From Litsea cubeba (taxonomy: Eukaryota; Streptophyta; Magnoliopsida; Laurales; Lauraceae), in contig CM022946.1 of assembly GCA_012931725.1 (NCBI GenBank), positions 46,643,252-46,707,251 on the forward strand: 64,000 nucleotides of DNA, in the 5' to 3' direction. A program made the translations under genes and the position numbers. The notes under the pieces were generated by a model. It searched no databases. It was not told where the DNA came from and was given only the letters and a program-made list of their open reading frames with translations. Below, in pieces: positions 10,916 to 21,200 of this stretch. Positions within the stretch are counted from its first letter, which is position 1; each line of letters begins with the position of its first letter.

Positions 10916-11407
10916 ATGCCTACGCACATAGTTCAGATCGACCCAGGTTCTGCACTCAACCTCATCTCCACATCGGCTCTTGAAGAGTTGGGCATCCCAC
11001 CCAGCAAACTGAGCCACACATCTGTATCTATCTTTGGATACGATGGGAGTACTCAAAGGCCTATCGGCAAAATCAGGTTCAAGTTGCAGATCGGTGATCT
11101 TATCTCTGAGGTCACAGTATATGCAATAAAGACCCCTTCATGCTACAACATCCTTCTCGGATGCCCTTGGATCCACGAGAATGGTGTTGTCCCTTCAACT
11201 CTACATCAATGCATCAAGTTTGTTGGCGACGACGGCATGATACATCGAGTCTTTGCGGACAGAAAACCCTTCAAAGGTAAAGAAGTCCACTTCGCAGACT
11301 CACAGATGTATGAAAGTGAAAAAGAAGAAGAGGAGAAGCACACAGCATCCTTTGCCGAAAATCTCCAGAAAGATAAAGGCAAAGCTCCTCAACAATCACC
11401 GGAATAA
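10916..11407 (+). CDS. Retropepsin-like aspartic protease of element A
   Basis: This part of the polyprotein would cut Gag-Pol into mature proteins. The active-site motif is VQIDPGSALNLI (residues about 6-17 from the Met at 10916), a D-x-G-S variant of the usual D-T/S-G. The IGDLISEVTVYAI strand and an ILLGCPWIHENG flap/core segment follow, as in Ty3/Gypsy proteases. The Met is internal: B and D show the protein continuous with upstream gag. It ends at a TAA created from a GAA codon (11405-11407); the same frame then continues directly into pol, so the stop is a recent lesion. Confidence 0.82.
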   Translation: MPTHIVQIDPGSALNLISTSALEELGIPPSKLSHTSVSIFGYDGSTQRPIGKIRFKLQIGDLISEVTVYAIKTPSCYNILLGCPWIHENGVVPSTLHQCIKFVGDDGMIHRVFADRKPFKGKEVHFADSQMYESEKEEEEKHTASFAENLQKDKGKAPQQSPE

Positions 11408-11479
11408 AACAAACCATCCGGTAAATCTGAAGAGAGCATCCAAACTCCCTTCATCATCTCCCTCAAATCTTCAAAGCCT

Positions 11480-14400
11480 TTGGTCATCACAACTAAAGTG
11501 AAGAAGGCAAAACAAAAACCTGGGGGCAAATTTGTTGTCTCTTTCGTGTCTATCATGCAAGACACAGACTCGGATACAGAGCAAGAAGACGACACATCGT
11601 CAAGCCAAGCTGACACTCAGCAAGTTCAGCCTGCTCTTACTCCAATGGAGACAACTTCTGACATAGAAGATCCTATGTCAGCTTCTTTCGTTGTTCCAGC
11701 AACTTCAACAAAGGAAAAGCCGATCTTCTTCCATAGATCGGATGCTTCTTCATCAAACTCCATGCTTGAACCTTTCCAAAATAAAGGTACGCCTCAACTA
11801 TCCTTATACAGTTCTGTGGCACAAGCTATTATGAAGAAAATGGGCTATGACGCTCAAAACCCAGTCGGTTTGGGAGAAGGACGCGGTATTCTCACGCCAT
11901 TGGGGCCCGTCTTGACCAAAAGCCAGCTGGAAGATTGGAGACTCTATGGCTATGTAGAAAAGTCTTCACACGGGTTAGGGTATGATCCTGACACTCCCTT
12001 GAGACAGTTGACACAAAGGCTTAAAAGTCAATATACTGACCAAGCCTCAACATCTCAAGTCCATGAAGACATCGATCTCCCTGGATATCTTTTTGATGAG
12101 TCACCTGACAAAGATCCAGGAAGCTCATCCAATTGGCACGATTTCTCCGAAAATGAAGAGGAGTTGTCCGATGGCACAGACGTGTGGACTTCTGACCCAG
12201 AAGAACCCTCATCTCCAAAAGAAGTAGCCTACTTCGACTCAGTTTCAACAGGCGATTGGGATCATCTCATAGCAAGCCTTGGGAAAATTACCGATCAAGA
12301 AGACCCGTGGAAAGGAACAAAACCTTGGTCTGGAAATGCCCTTGAAACCCCAGAAGGTTTCGTTGAGCTGGAAGCCTCCGAAAATATTGTGGAGGAACCA
12401 CCTTCGAACCTTCCAACAGAAGATCTTTTTCAAAAGATAGACTTGGGAACACCAGATAACCCACGTCCTGTATTCATAAGCAAGAATATAAAGGATGATG
12501 AGTTACCCAAGTATATCGCCTTTCTTCGTGAGTTCGTTGATTGTTTTGCATGGTCTTACGCTGAAATGCCAGGCTTAGACCCCAAAATAGCAGTTCACAA
12601 ACTCAATCTTCAAGAAGACATCAAGCCTGTCAAGCAAGGCCAAAGAAGATTCCGTCCAGATGTGATGGATAAAATTGAACAAAAAGTTCAAAAACTCAAA
12701 AGCGTCGGCTTCATCCGTGAGGAACAACATCCTGAATGGTTGGCCAACATTGTCCCCGTGACAAAGAAAAATGGGCAGATCAGGGTCTGTATTGATTATA
12801 GAGACCTGAATGGCGCATGCCCAAAAGATGAATTTCCGCTTCCCATACCAGAGGTAATGATTGATAATACCTGTGGATTCGAGCGAATGACATTCATGGA
12901 TGGTTTCTCTGGCTACAATCAGATAAAGATACATCCTGAGGATGAAAAACATACATCCTTTCGAACCCCATTTGGCGTGTATTGCTACACTGTCATGCCA
13001 TTTGGTCTGAAAAATGCTGGTGCCACATATCAGAGGGCTATGATGAAAATATTCCAAGATATGCAGCACAAGACGGTTGAATGTTACGTTGATGACCTCG
13101 CCGTCAAAAGCAAAAGAAAAGAAGATCATCTCGAAGACCTTCGAGAAGTCTTCCTCCGGCTTCGCAAACACAAACTGCGAATGAATCCTTTGAAATGCTT
13201 CTTCGGCGTCTCGTCGGGTAAGTTCCTCGGATTCTTAGTTCGGAAAGCTGGAATAGAGCTTGACCCCATAAAAGTCAAAGCCATTCTAGAAATGCCCTCT
13301 CCAAGAACCTTGAGAGAACTCAAAGGGCTTCAAGGGAGATTGGCCTACATCAGACGGTTCATCTCCAATCTTTCGGGGAAATGCCGTCCATTCTCCCGGT
13401 TGATGAAAAAGGGTGTAAACTTTGTCTGGGATGCTGACTGTGAAGCTGCTTTCCAAGACATCAAGTCATACCTGACAAAACCTCCAGTGTTAGCTGCTCC
13501 TACCACTGGAAAACCATTCATCTTGTACACAAGAGCCCTTGATCACTCTTTGGGAGCTCTACTTGCGCAAGAAAATGATCAAAGAAAAGAAGCTGCTCTA
13601 TATTACCTCAGCCGCATGCTAGTAGGTGCAGAGCATCGCTACTCTCCAGTCGAAAAAGAATGTCTTGCAGTGATGTTCGCCGTACAAAAGCTGCGTCACT
13701 ACTTGCTTTCCAACACAGTCTACCTGGTCTCGAGGGTCAACCTCTTGAAGGTCCTTGTCACAAAGGCAGGTTCTTTCAATGCTCGACTGGCAAAATGGTC
13801 CATCCTTCTGTCACAATTTGATATTAGGTATGTACCACAAAAAGCAATCAAAGGGCAAGCTCTAGCGGACTTCCTCGCAGAGCATCCATTGCCTAAAGAT
13901 TCTCCACTCAGAGATGATCTCCCAGACGAACCAGTCTACAATGTGGAGACTTTCTCACAAAGTGCCTCCTGGGATATGTACTTTGACGGTGCAACCAGGA
14001 CAAATGAAAAAAGACAGCTGATCTCGGGAGTTGGCATCCTCTTTGTTAGCCCCGACAAATACATGATTCCACACGCTTTCTCGCTACTGGAACCATGCAC
14101 AAACAATGCAGCTGAATATCAAGCTCTGATCTTAGGATTGGAACTCGCCATCGAATCCGGTATCACCATGCTGGAAGTCTTTGGAGACTCTCAACTGATC
14201 GTCAACCAGATGAATCAGAAATTTGAAGTCAGGAAGCCAGATTTGTTGCCCTACTACAACAAGGCACAATCACTTCTGCAAAAGTTTGACATCTGTCACA
14301 TCACCCACATTCGTAGAGGTGAAAACATACGTGCAGATGCCCTAGCCGGACTTGCCGCATCCATGGCAATCCAGGAAGGGGAAAACATGCAAATCACAGT

Positions 14401-15784
14401 GTGCGAAAGGAGAATCCTTCCTCCTCTTAACACACACCAAGCAGTTGCTGAATCCCACCAAGTGGTCGGAAGTCGGATTTCAATCCTTCAAACTTCAATC
14501 GGCGACTGGAGGGATCCGTTCATTGATTACATTATGTTCGGAATCCTACCTGAAGATCCAAAAGAACGGGTAAGCATCCAAAGGCGAACCCCAAGCTTTC
14601 ATTTGGATATTCCTTCAAAAATCCTTTACAGGAAATCCTTCAACGGAGTACTTCTACGCTGCTTGTCACAACGAGAGGCTGAAGAAACACTCAAAGAAAT
14701 TCATGCTGGTCTTTGTGGAGCTCATCAGGCTGGACCTAAGCTCTATGATCAGATAAAAAGGTTAGGATATTACTGGCCTACCATGGTAGCTGACGCAATG
14801 CAATTTGCTAAGCGCTGCCAACAATGCCAAGTTCATGGAGATTACATTCACATGCCTCCAGAATGGCTGCATCCTACAGCGATCTCATGGCCTTTCGAAG
14901 CCTGGGGTATGGACATCATAGGTCCTATTTCTCCCCCTTCAAGCAAAGGTCATCGCTTCATCTTCGCCGCTACGGATTACTTCTCCAAGTGGTCAGAAGC
15001 ATTTGCGTTTAACGAAATGAAGACCTCATCAGTCCTTCAGTTCCTACGCACCAACATCATTTGTCGTTTCGGCATACCCAAAAGATTCGTCCATGATAAC
15101 GGACCACAGTTCCGAGATCATCGATTCTACAGGTTCTGCGACAAATACAAAATCCAAAGCTGTTCTTCGACTCCATACAAACCGGCAGCAAATGGGTTAG
15201 CAAAAGCTTTCAACAAGACACTCTGCAAAATCCTCAAAAAAATGGTCTCTAGTCACAAAAGAGACTGGAGCGACAAAATGTCTGAAGCTTTGTGGGCCTA
15301 TCGAACCACCGTTCGAGGACCAACCCATAGCACACCATTCTCCTTGGTCTATGGATGCGAAGCTGTCGTACCGTTGGAAGTACAAATTCCTTCCTTGAGG
15401 GTATCCTTGCAAAATGACATGACTCAAGAAAGCAATGTCAAATTGCGACTCCATGAGCTGGACAATCTCGATGAGAGACGGCTCGAAGCTCAACAAAGCA
15501 TTGAACTTTACCAAGCACGTATGGCAGGATCTTTCGATAAAAAGGTCAGGCAACGCGCCTACAAAAAGAGTGACTTGGTTCTTGCGGTAAAAAGACCAAT
15601 GGTCTTCGCTCACAAGTCCAAAGGCAAATTTGAGCCAAAATGGGAGGGACCCTACGTCATCGACAAGGTTTTCTCTAATGGTGCATACGCACTCCTAAAC
15701 ATGGAAGGTGACAGATGTATGTTGCCCCATCAACGGCAAGTTCTTAAAGCGGTACTACCCTTAAAGACTTACCCAACTGGGTAA
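11480..15784 (+). CDS. pol polyprotein of element A: G-patch-like, RT, RNase H, second RNase H, integrase
   Basis: An uninterrupted 1,434-residue frame (open from 11408; the first Met is at 11480). Domains in order: a G-patch-like segment (~112-145, AIMKKMGYDAQNPVGLGEG); reverse transcriptase (~393-570) with YVDD at 536-539; RNase H (~675-795) whose TDAS and TDH motifs have become TRAL and SRV; a second, archaeal-type RNase H (~831-960) with D836, E879, D903 and D953 in place; integrase with zinc-finger residues H1075, H1082, C1113, C1116, and catalytic D1145 and D1206. The position 36 residues after D1206, the E of D-D-35-E, is K1242 (codon 15203-15205), whereas B and D keep Glu. A WEGPYVI GPY/F-like motif is near 1388. 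RT copies the RNA, the second RNase H would degrade it, and integrase inserts the DNA; this integrase should be inactive. Confidence 0.93.
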   Translation: MVITTKVKKAKQKPGGKFVVSFVSIMQDTDSDTEQEDDTSSSQADTQQVQPALTPMETTSDIEDPMSASFVVPATSTKEKPIFFHRSDASSSNSMLEPFQNKGTPQLSLYSSVAQAIMKKMGYDAQNPVGLGEGRGILTPLGPVLTKSQLEDWRLYGYVEKSSHGLGYDPDTPLRQLTQRLKSQYTDQASTSQVHEDIDLPGYLFDESPDKDPGSSSNWHDFSENEEELSDGTDVWTSDPEEPSSPKEVAYFDSVSTGDWDHLIASLGKITDQEDPWKGTKPWSGNALETPEGFVELEASENIVEEPPSNLPTEDLFQKIDLGTPDNPRPVFISKNIKDDELPKYIAFLREFVDCFAWSYAEMPGLDPKIAVHKLNLQEDIKPVKQGQRRFRPDVMDKIEQKVQKLKSVGFIREEQHPEWLANIVPVTKKNGQIRVCIDYRDLNGACPKDEFPLPIPEVMIDNTCGFERMTFMDGFSGYNQIKIHPEDEKHTSFRTPFGVYCYTVMPFGLKNAGATYQRAMMKIFQDMQHKTVECYVDDLAVKSKRKEDHLEDLREVFLRLRKHKLRMNPLKCFFGVSSGKFLGFLVRKAGIELDPIKVKAILEMPSPRTLRELKGLQGRLAYIRRFISNLSGKCRPFSRLMKKGVNFVWDADCEAAFQDIKSYLTKPPVLAAPTTGKPFILYTRALDHSLGALLAQENDQRKEAALYYLSRMLVGAEHRYSPVEKECLAVMFAVQKLRHYLLSNTVYLVSRVNLLKVLVTKAGSFNARLAKWSILLSQFDIRYVPQKAIKGQALADFLAEHPLPKDSPLRDDLPDEPVYNVETFSQSASWDMYFDGATRTNEKRQLISGVGILFVSPDKYMIPHAFSLLEPCTNNAAEYQALILGLELAIESGITMLEVFGDSQLIVNQMNQKFEVRKPDLLPYYNKAQSLLQKFDICHITHIRRGENIRADALAGLAASMAIQEGENMQITVCERRILPPLNTHQAVAESHQVVGSRISILQTSIGDWRDPFIDYIMFGILPEDPKERVSIQRRTPSFHLDIPSKILYRKSFNGVLLRCLSQREAEETLKEIHAGLCGAHQAGPKLYDQIKRLGYYWPTMVADAMQFAKRCQQCQVHGDYIHMPPEWLHPTAISWPFEAWGMDIIGPISPPSSKGHRFIFAATDYFSKWSEAFAFNEMKTSSVLQFLRTNIICRFGIPKRFVHDNGPQFRDHRFYRFCDKYKIQSCSSTPYKPAANGLAKAFNKTLCKILKKMVSSHKRDWSDKMSEALWAYRTTVRGPTHSTPFSLVYGCEAVVPLEVQIPSLRVSLQNDMTQESNVKLRLHELDNLDERRLEAQQSIELYQARMAGSFDKKVRQRAYKKSDLVLAVKRPMVFAHKSKGKFEPKWEGPYVIDKVFSNGAYALLNMEGDRCMLPHQRQVLKAVLPLKTYPTG

Positions 15785-16117
15785 GAGCAATGCCTGCACG
15801 GCCAAAGCCAGTTTCCAGGTACACGCTCGCTAAACCCACCCTTTTTTTAGAATTTTCATATCAAATGTTGAAATTTCTAGAAATCTAAAACAATGCTTAG
15901 TTTCATCGTTTCATTGTTCAAAAAAAAAAATATCCAAGTTTAGGAACCTTTCCCTAACTTGACCAAAATTTTCAACCCTTGAACCCAAAATTCATGGTTT
16001 GAAACAAAATCCGGATTCAGGGATTTCCACCCTAGTCCACCCTGCCTTTTACCGCCAAAATGGTTTTAGGTCAAAACTTATGACCCTCGTGTCTTTAAAC
16101 AAAAAAAAAAGGTTTTT

Positions 16118-16660
16118 CAAAAACCGCGAGGAAGCGACGCTTAGTCGATACTTGCACAAATCGGAAGCAAGCGAACCACGTTCGACACTTCCAAAATCGC
16201 AGGGAAGCGACATTTCGTCGATACTTGCAAAATCCAAAACTGTGGAGATGCAACATTTCAGTTGATATCCACAACCCAAATTTCAAAGGTTCGAAAAAAC
16301 CTAAAAAACTGTGGAGACAGAACATTTCAGTTGATATCCACAACCCAAATTTCAAAGGTTCGAAAAAACCTAAAAAAAAAAAAAAACCATGAAGACGCAA
16401 CATTTCAGTTGATATCCATAACCCAAAGGTTCGAGAAAACCACAAATTTCAAAAAATCGTGGGGAAACGACATCAAGTTAGAACCCGCAAAACCAAAATT
16501 TTTGAAAAGCAAGGATGCGACATTCCATCGATACTGGCACCCAAATCCGCGAGGATGCGACATTCCATCGATACTCGCAACCGAATAAGCAAGGATGCGA
16601 CATTCCATCGATACTTGCAAGAACATTCAGCAGGGAGGCGACTTTTAGTCGATACTTGCA
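16118..16660. repeat. Degenerate ~45-65-bp repeats with GATACTTGCA core
   Basis: About ten units combine an AGCGAC or TGCGAC start, TTCGTCGATACTTGCA or ATTCCATCGATACT cores and an A-rich spacer. Two longer near-identical units (GATATCCACAACCCAAAT type) lie at 16260-16375. Equivalent arrays are at 27835-28260 (B) and 60075-60540 (D). Confidence 0.75.
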
Positions 16661-16675
16661 TTTTTTGAAAACCAA

Positions 16676-16965
16676 ACCGGCTATAAATGCCATCAAAACA
16701 GGCTATAAATGCCACAAACCGGCTATCAATGCCACCAAAACAAAACCGGCTATCAATGCCACAAACAAAAAACTTGGATTTCAAAAAAAAAAACGGCTAT
16801 CAATGCCACCAAAACAAAACAAACCGGCTATCAATGCCACCAAAACTGGCTATAGATCCCACAAAAAAAAAACTCGGCTATCAATGCCACAAGAAAAGCT
16901 GGCTCTCATGCCAAAATTGGCTTCCATGCCACAAACAAAAACCTGGCTTTCATGCCAAAACAATC
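16676..16965. repeat. GGCTATMAATGCCAC minisatellite array
   Basis: Roughly ten 20-30-bp units carry GGCTATAAATGCC or GGCTATCAATGCC, grading into GGCTCTCATGCC and GGCTTCCATGCC. The GGC...GCC ends are inverted, so each unit can form a small stem. The motif is shared with the LTR minisatellite at 637-713. Confidence 0.8.
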
Positions 16966-17004
16966 ACTTGACAAAAGATTTTCACAAAATGACAACCTTT
17001 TGAT

Positions 17005-17275
17005 CAAATCCCATTTAGCAATTACTTTTATCACAAAAAGATTCAAGTGAGCGTAGGGATAACAAAAAAAAAGAGCATCCCATTTAGCAATTACTTTTAT
17101 CACAAAAAGATTCAAGTGAGCGTAGGGATAACAAAAAAAGAAAGTGTTCACAAGCACTACAAAAAAAAGAGTACCAAAAAAATACATGTGGTACCAAAAA
17201 AAAAAGAAAAGTGTTCACAAGCACTAAAAAAAAAAGTACCAAAAAAAATACAAGTGGTACCAAAAAAAGAGAAGG
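17005..17275. repeat. Short tandem duplications near the antisense gene 3' end
   Basis: One ~65-bp unit with CCCATTTAGCAATTAC and AAGTGAGCGTAGGGATAAC occurs twice (17025-17135), followed by a ~55-bp unit with GTGTTCACAAGCACTA and GTGGTACC, also repeated. On the minus strand this is just downstream of the antisense gene stop. Confidence 0.75.
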
Positions 17276-17307
17276 GATAGTTTCTGTTATAAAAAATATA
17301 CATGAGC

Positions 17308-18242
17308 TCAATCAAAAATGGTCTCCAGCCAAGAGTTCAGCTCCTTAAGCAAGCTTTTGGCCTCATCCGTCAAGGATTCCAAGGCACGCTTCTTCAGGAA
17401 CCTGCCATGAGATGCTGGGGTGGGCTGTAACCCTTCTTTCGCACTGGGAAGCTTCCCTCGAGCGGTTTTCCATTGTTTGTTCTCATCAGACTTCCTTTTG
17501 AGAACTCGATTGGCATCCGCAACTCGATGAATCAGAGCAGTCTCCCTTTCACGAGCCTCTGTTATTTCAGTCCACTTGGCAGCGACTTGTGCCTGCAGAT
17601 GCTCAAGACGTTTCCTGGCCTCATCGACCTCCCTATCAAGGATGTTAAGGTCATGTGTCAGCCCAATGATGGTTATCTCTTCTAAGTTCCTCTCTCGGAC
17701 TGCCTGCTTCTTGCTTTCTGTAGCCTCATCCAGGTTAGATTGAGCCTTATCCGCAGGGTCCAAGAACATCTCCTTGAAGAACTGATCGTCAGGAAAACCC
17801 ATGGTCTCAAACCACTTGTCACCCAGCTCAATGATCCTATTAACGATCGCCCTGGCATCTGTGACATCCAGACCAGCCTCTTCAGCATCACCGAGAATCT
17901 CACGCACATGCTGGATCATGCTAAATCCGGCTTCCAAGTGCCCAGAAAAGAGAGTCTCAATCCAAGAGCTCAGAACTCGCACCACCACCTTCTTCGCAAA
18001 AAGAAGAGATGGCCCAGCTGAAGATTCGCCCAACTCCGTTGGTCGGCTGCTCATGTCATCATCTGTTGAAAGAGTAACAAAAGAACTCTTTCCAGTTGAA
18101 GCTGCTCCTGCTCGGGAAGGAATCTCAGCGCGAGGAATCTCCTCAACATTGTCAAAGCTGGTCCCAGGAGTCTCTACCTCTGGATTAACCTCTGGCATCC
18201 CTTGCTCTGGAAGCGACGGACCCTCCTCTGTCACTTCAAAAC
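17308..18242 (-). CDS. Exon 5 of antisense gene: acidic region and coiled coil
   Basis: This last exon encodes about 311 residues. It starts acidic (FEVTEEGPSLPEQ), passes a conserved FAKKVVVRVLSSWIETL segment, and then has a long helical stretch rich in Glu, Arg and Lys with heptad-like spacing of Leu, Val and Ala (LNILDREVDEARKRLEHL and following), suggesting self-association. It ends at TGA 17308-17310. The equivalent exon is open in element B (26290-27227) and has two stops in D. The function is unknown. Confidence 0.72.
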
Positions 18243-21200
18243 CTGCCAAAAGAAACACAAAAAGGTATGAATATAATCCTGTTTGAAAATCATTATCAGG
18301 GTTATAACTACAAAATACCTTCTTCGACGACTGGCAGAACACTTTCTTCCTCCATGAACTCATCGGAAGCATCATCAACATTTGCGTCCATCGATGGTTC
18401 AAAGTCATCAGAACCCTGTGGCAAGTCAGCTGACAAAAAAAAATATGTTAGCAAACCGAGTCACAGACACACAAAAAAAAGAGCAAAAGAAGTCGTACCA
18501 ATTGGAGATTCTGGATTTACTCCAGAGTCCCTCGGTTCTTCTTCAGGTGCCTCGACAGGATCCGTCACCACCTCATCGGTTGGGACCTCAGGCATCACCA
18601 AGTCTTCCTCTGCTAAAAAAAAAAGAAAAGAAAAGCAGAAACAAGAAGCAAATCAGAACATGGAAAAAAAATCCCATGAAAAGAAATGGAAAGAGAAAAA
18701 GGAAGAATCATACCTTCACCAACGGTCTCTTCTTCTCGGCTTCTCTTCTCTGGAGGCTCGTCAGCATCCACTGGCACATCCTCATTGATAGTAAGAGGAA
18801 CTTCCAAGTCAGGAGAGTCCTCATGCTGCCCCTTGCTGCGATAATGACTCCTCCCCCTCTTACCCCGGCGGGATCGCTTCTTAGAGGAACCTGCCCCACT
18901 GTCAGAGTCAGGTTTCCCACTTGACTCCTCACTGGATGGTCTACTCCTGCCAGTAGACTCCACGGAAGCTTGCCTCTGTGCCGCTTGCATCCAAGCGCCA
19001 AGTTCGGCTTCCTCCTGTTCTAGCTGCTCCAAAGCCTCATCAGGTATTTCTCGAACAGCTTCAGAACCAATGACGCCCTGGTCACCGAGAAAGCCTATCT
19101 TGTGCTTCTCTCCAGAAAGGAAGGCCCAAACTTCCTCTCGCCGGACGCCATCCGACTTTCCAAGGCCCTTTCCAGATGCCAGCTTCACATCAAGCTCCTT
19201 CTTGGAAAGCCCCCGATATGCCGAAAAGCTCTCCGCGAACCACTTCGCAAAGCCGGCAGTCCGGGAAGTCAGCAACACAGGATAAGAAGTCATGGCTGTA
19301 GTGTCTTCAGCACTATAGAAAGCCCATGCATTTCTCCCGTCCTGTAAGCCTCCAAAGCGCTTCACCATGCTTGAAGGCGCTCCAACAACGCCTTGAGAAA
19401 AGCCCAGCTGCAAAGCAAAGCGAGAGGGTACATACGGCTGGATGTCGATGAAAAGATGTCTACGGTACACCATCGTGCCGACACGTATGCTGAAAAGCCA
19501 CTCTCTCTCTGCATTTGTCAAGGAATAATGCCTTCCCGACCCCACCCTGGTAGAGTCTCGGGAGGCACCAAAATCAAAAGCCTTCTTCCGCAACTCCGGA
19601 GAAAGCTTCACTGAAGATTGCCCCATCTCGACGTCCCTGAACCGTCGGACCCTCATGCGGGCAAACAAAAGTGATTCGGACACGGCTTTGCCCTTAGCCA
19701 GTCGAATCATCAGAGGATCATCATCCTGTGCAGCACCCAGCCGATGGAAGCCAGGACAGTGGTATACATACCACGAATAAAAGATATGGGCTGAAAATAC
19801 CCTATTCATGGGAAGCCCAAGCCGAACCAAAAAAGCAGTAGCCTGCAGTTCGGTACACAGGTAGGAGTAAAGAGCTGGCACCAAAGCAAGCTGCTCTCCA
19901 AACGCCATCTGACAAGCCGGAAAAATACAATGCGGCCTGATGTGCGTTCCATCTCCTCCAGCAAAAACAGCCTCACCAAGCCAATAAGTGAGGTAAACAG
20001 CGAGATCTCTCTGCAGTGCAATGTCAGGACATATGGCGTTTGTACTTGCACAGAAACCTCTCAACTCTTCTTGCATGGCCAAGATCTTCTTTGAACTTGG
20101 ATCCTGAGCTCCGGCTTCTTGGGCCACGCTATCAGAAGACTCCCTGCTATCAAAAAAGTTGGGGAATGAAGAGCTAGAACTCTTCCAACTGCTGGATCTA
20201 ACTTTCAAACCCCCCTTCTCCTTCAAAAAATCATAGAAGGCGACGAGCTGAAAGTATAGAAGCCTGAACTCCTCAGACTGCCCCTCGAGGACGCTGTCAA
20301 TCGGCATAAACTCCTCATAGAGTTTGCCGAGGATGGGCAATCCAGTAATGGCGCTCAGCTCCTTCAAAGAAAAACCAATCTCACCATTCGTCACAACGAA
20401 GGTATTGGTTTGTGGGAGGAATGACTCTAGCATAGCCATGAAGGCCTCGTCGGAAAAGATCACGGTCTCCCTAAAGGCGTGGACCGCATCAAAAATCCCG
20501 GCTTCCTTCAAAACGGCGCCACCAATCAGCAGGACGCGATCAGTCCACGACTTCCACTCGGAGTCGGCATTGAAACGGCCTCGAAGTCGAAAAGGCTTGA
20601 TCTAATTGCTGCCGTCACCACTGAAAATACCAAGGCCCACCGGTCTCAAATCGACCGACGGATAATCAGAGCCCTGGTAGCCGCTGGATGGCATCAACAG
20701 GTCCATATCAACAGGCGACCTCTCCGTATATCCAGGAGAACCGCCAACAAAAACCCCGGTCTTGATTACATTTGTCCTTCTCACCCAGCTTGGAGGATCT
20801 TCCCTCTTAGGGCACGTGGGGGCAAGGCTCATGATCGAGACGGTGCGATCAAACGTCGACCGGGTAGCAACAGTCTTCTTCTCACCATCTGCTGTGAAAG
20901 AAAACTGAAAACATCTCCTCTGGTATGACATGTCATCAGGGACTGCATCACCAAAGAAGAAGGTAGGCTTGGGCAAAACGCTCTGATCTTCCATCACCCA
21001 AGGACGACTGCTTACCATAATCTTATAGAATTCCTCTCCCTTGAGAGCGATCAGTCGCTGCCTCATCTCATCTCTGTTGAGGGAGTCGCACTCTTCTAGA
21101 TTTCTCTCAACATACTGGACCTTCTCAAAAGCCTGCTGAACGGCCGGATTAGAAGATCTAGAAGATCGACGAGGTACGCTTGTAGCAGGCTCTTTACCCT

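Larger units (their letters stand above)
15785..17307 (+). other. Spacer between pol and antisense gene, element A
   Basis: No gene is supported in this 1.5 kb. It begins with a unique stretch (15785-16117) conserved in B and D and then passes through three repeat arrays listed separately. The sense pol transcript and the antisense gene converge here, so termination signals for both strands are expected, but no clear AATAAA was seen. Confidence 0.7.

Noticed and set aside
12575..13171. Minus-strand 198-codon frame opposite RT
   Set aside because: Shadow of the RT coding strand, repeated in all copies only because RT is conserved.
16676..16965. CRISPR-like or centromeric satellite
   Set aside because: Short diverging minisatellite within a retroelement, with no unique spacers and too short for a satellite block.
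18267..18788. Plus-strand Ser/Lys-rich frames opposite the antisense gene exons
   Set aside because: They are the complement of antisense exons 2-4 and their introns; the minus-strand reading has splice sites and conservation.
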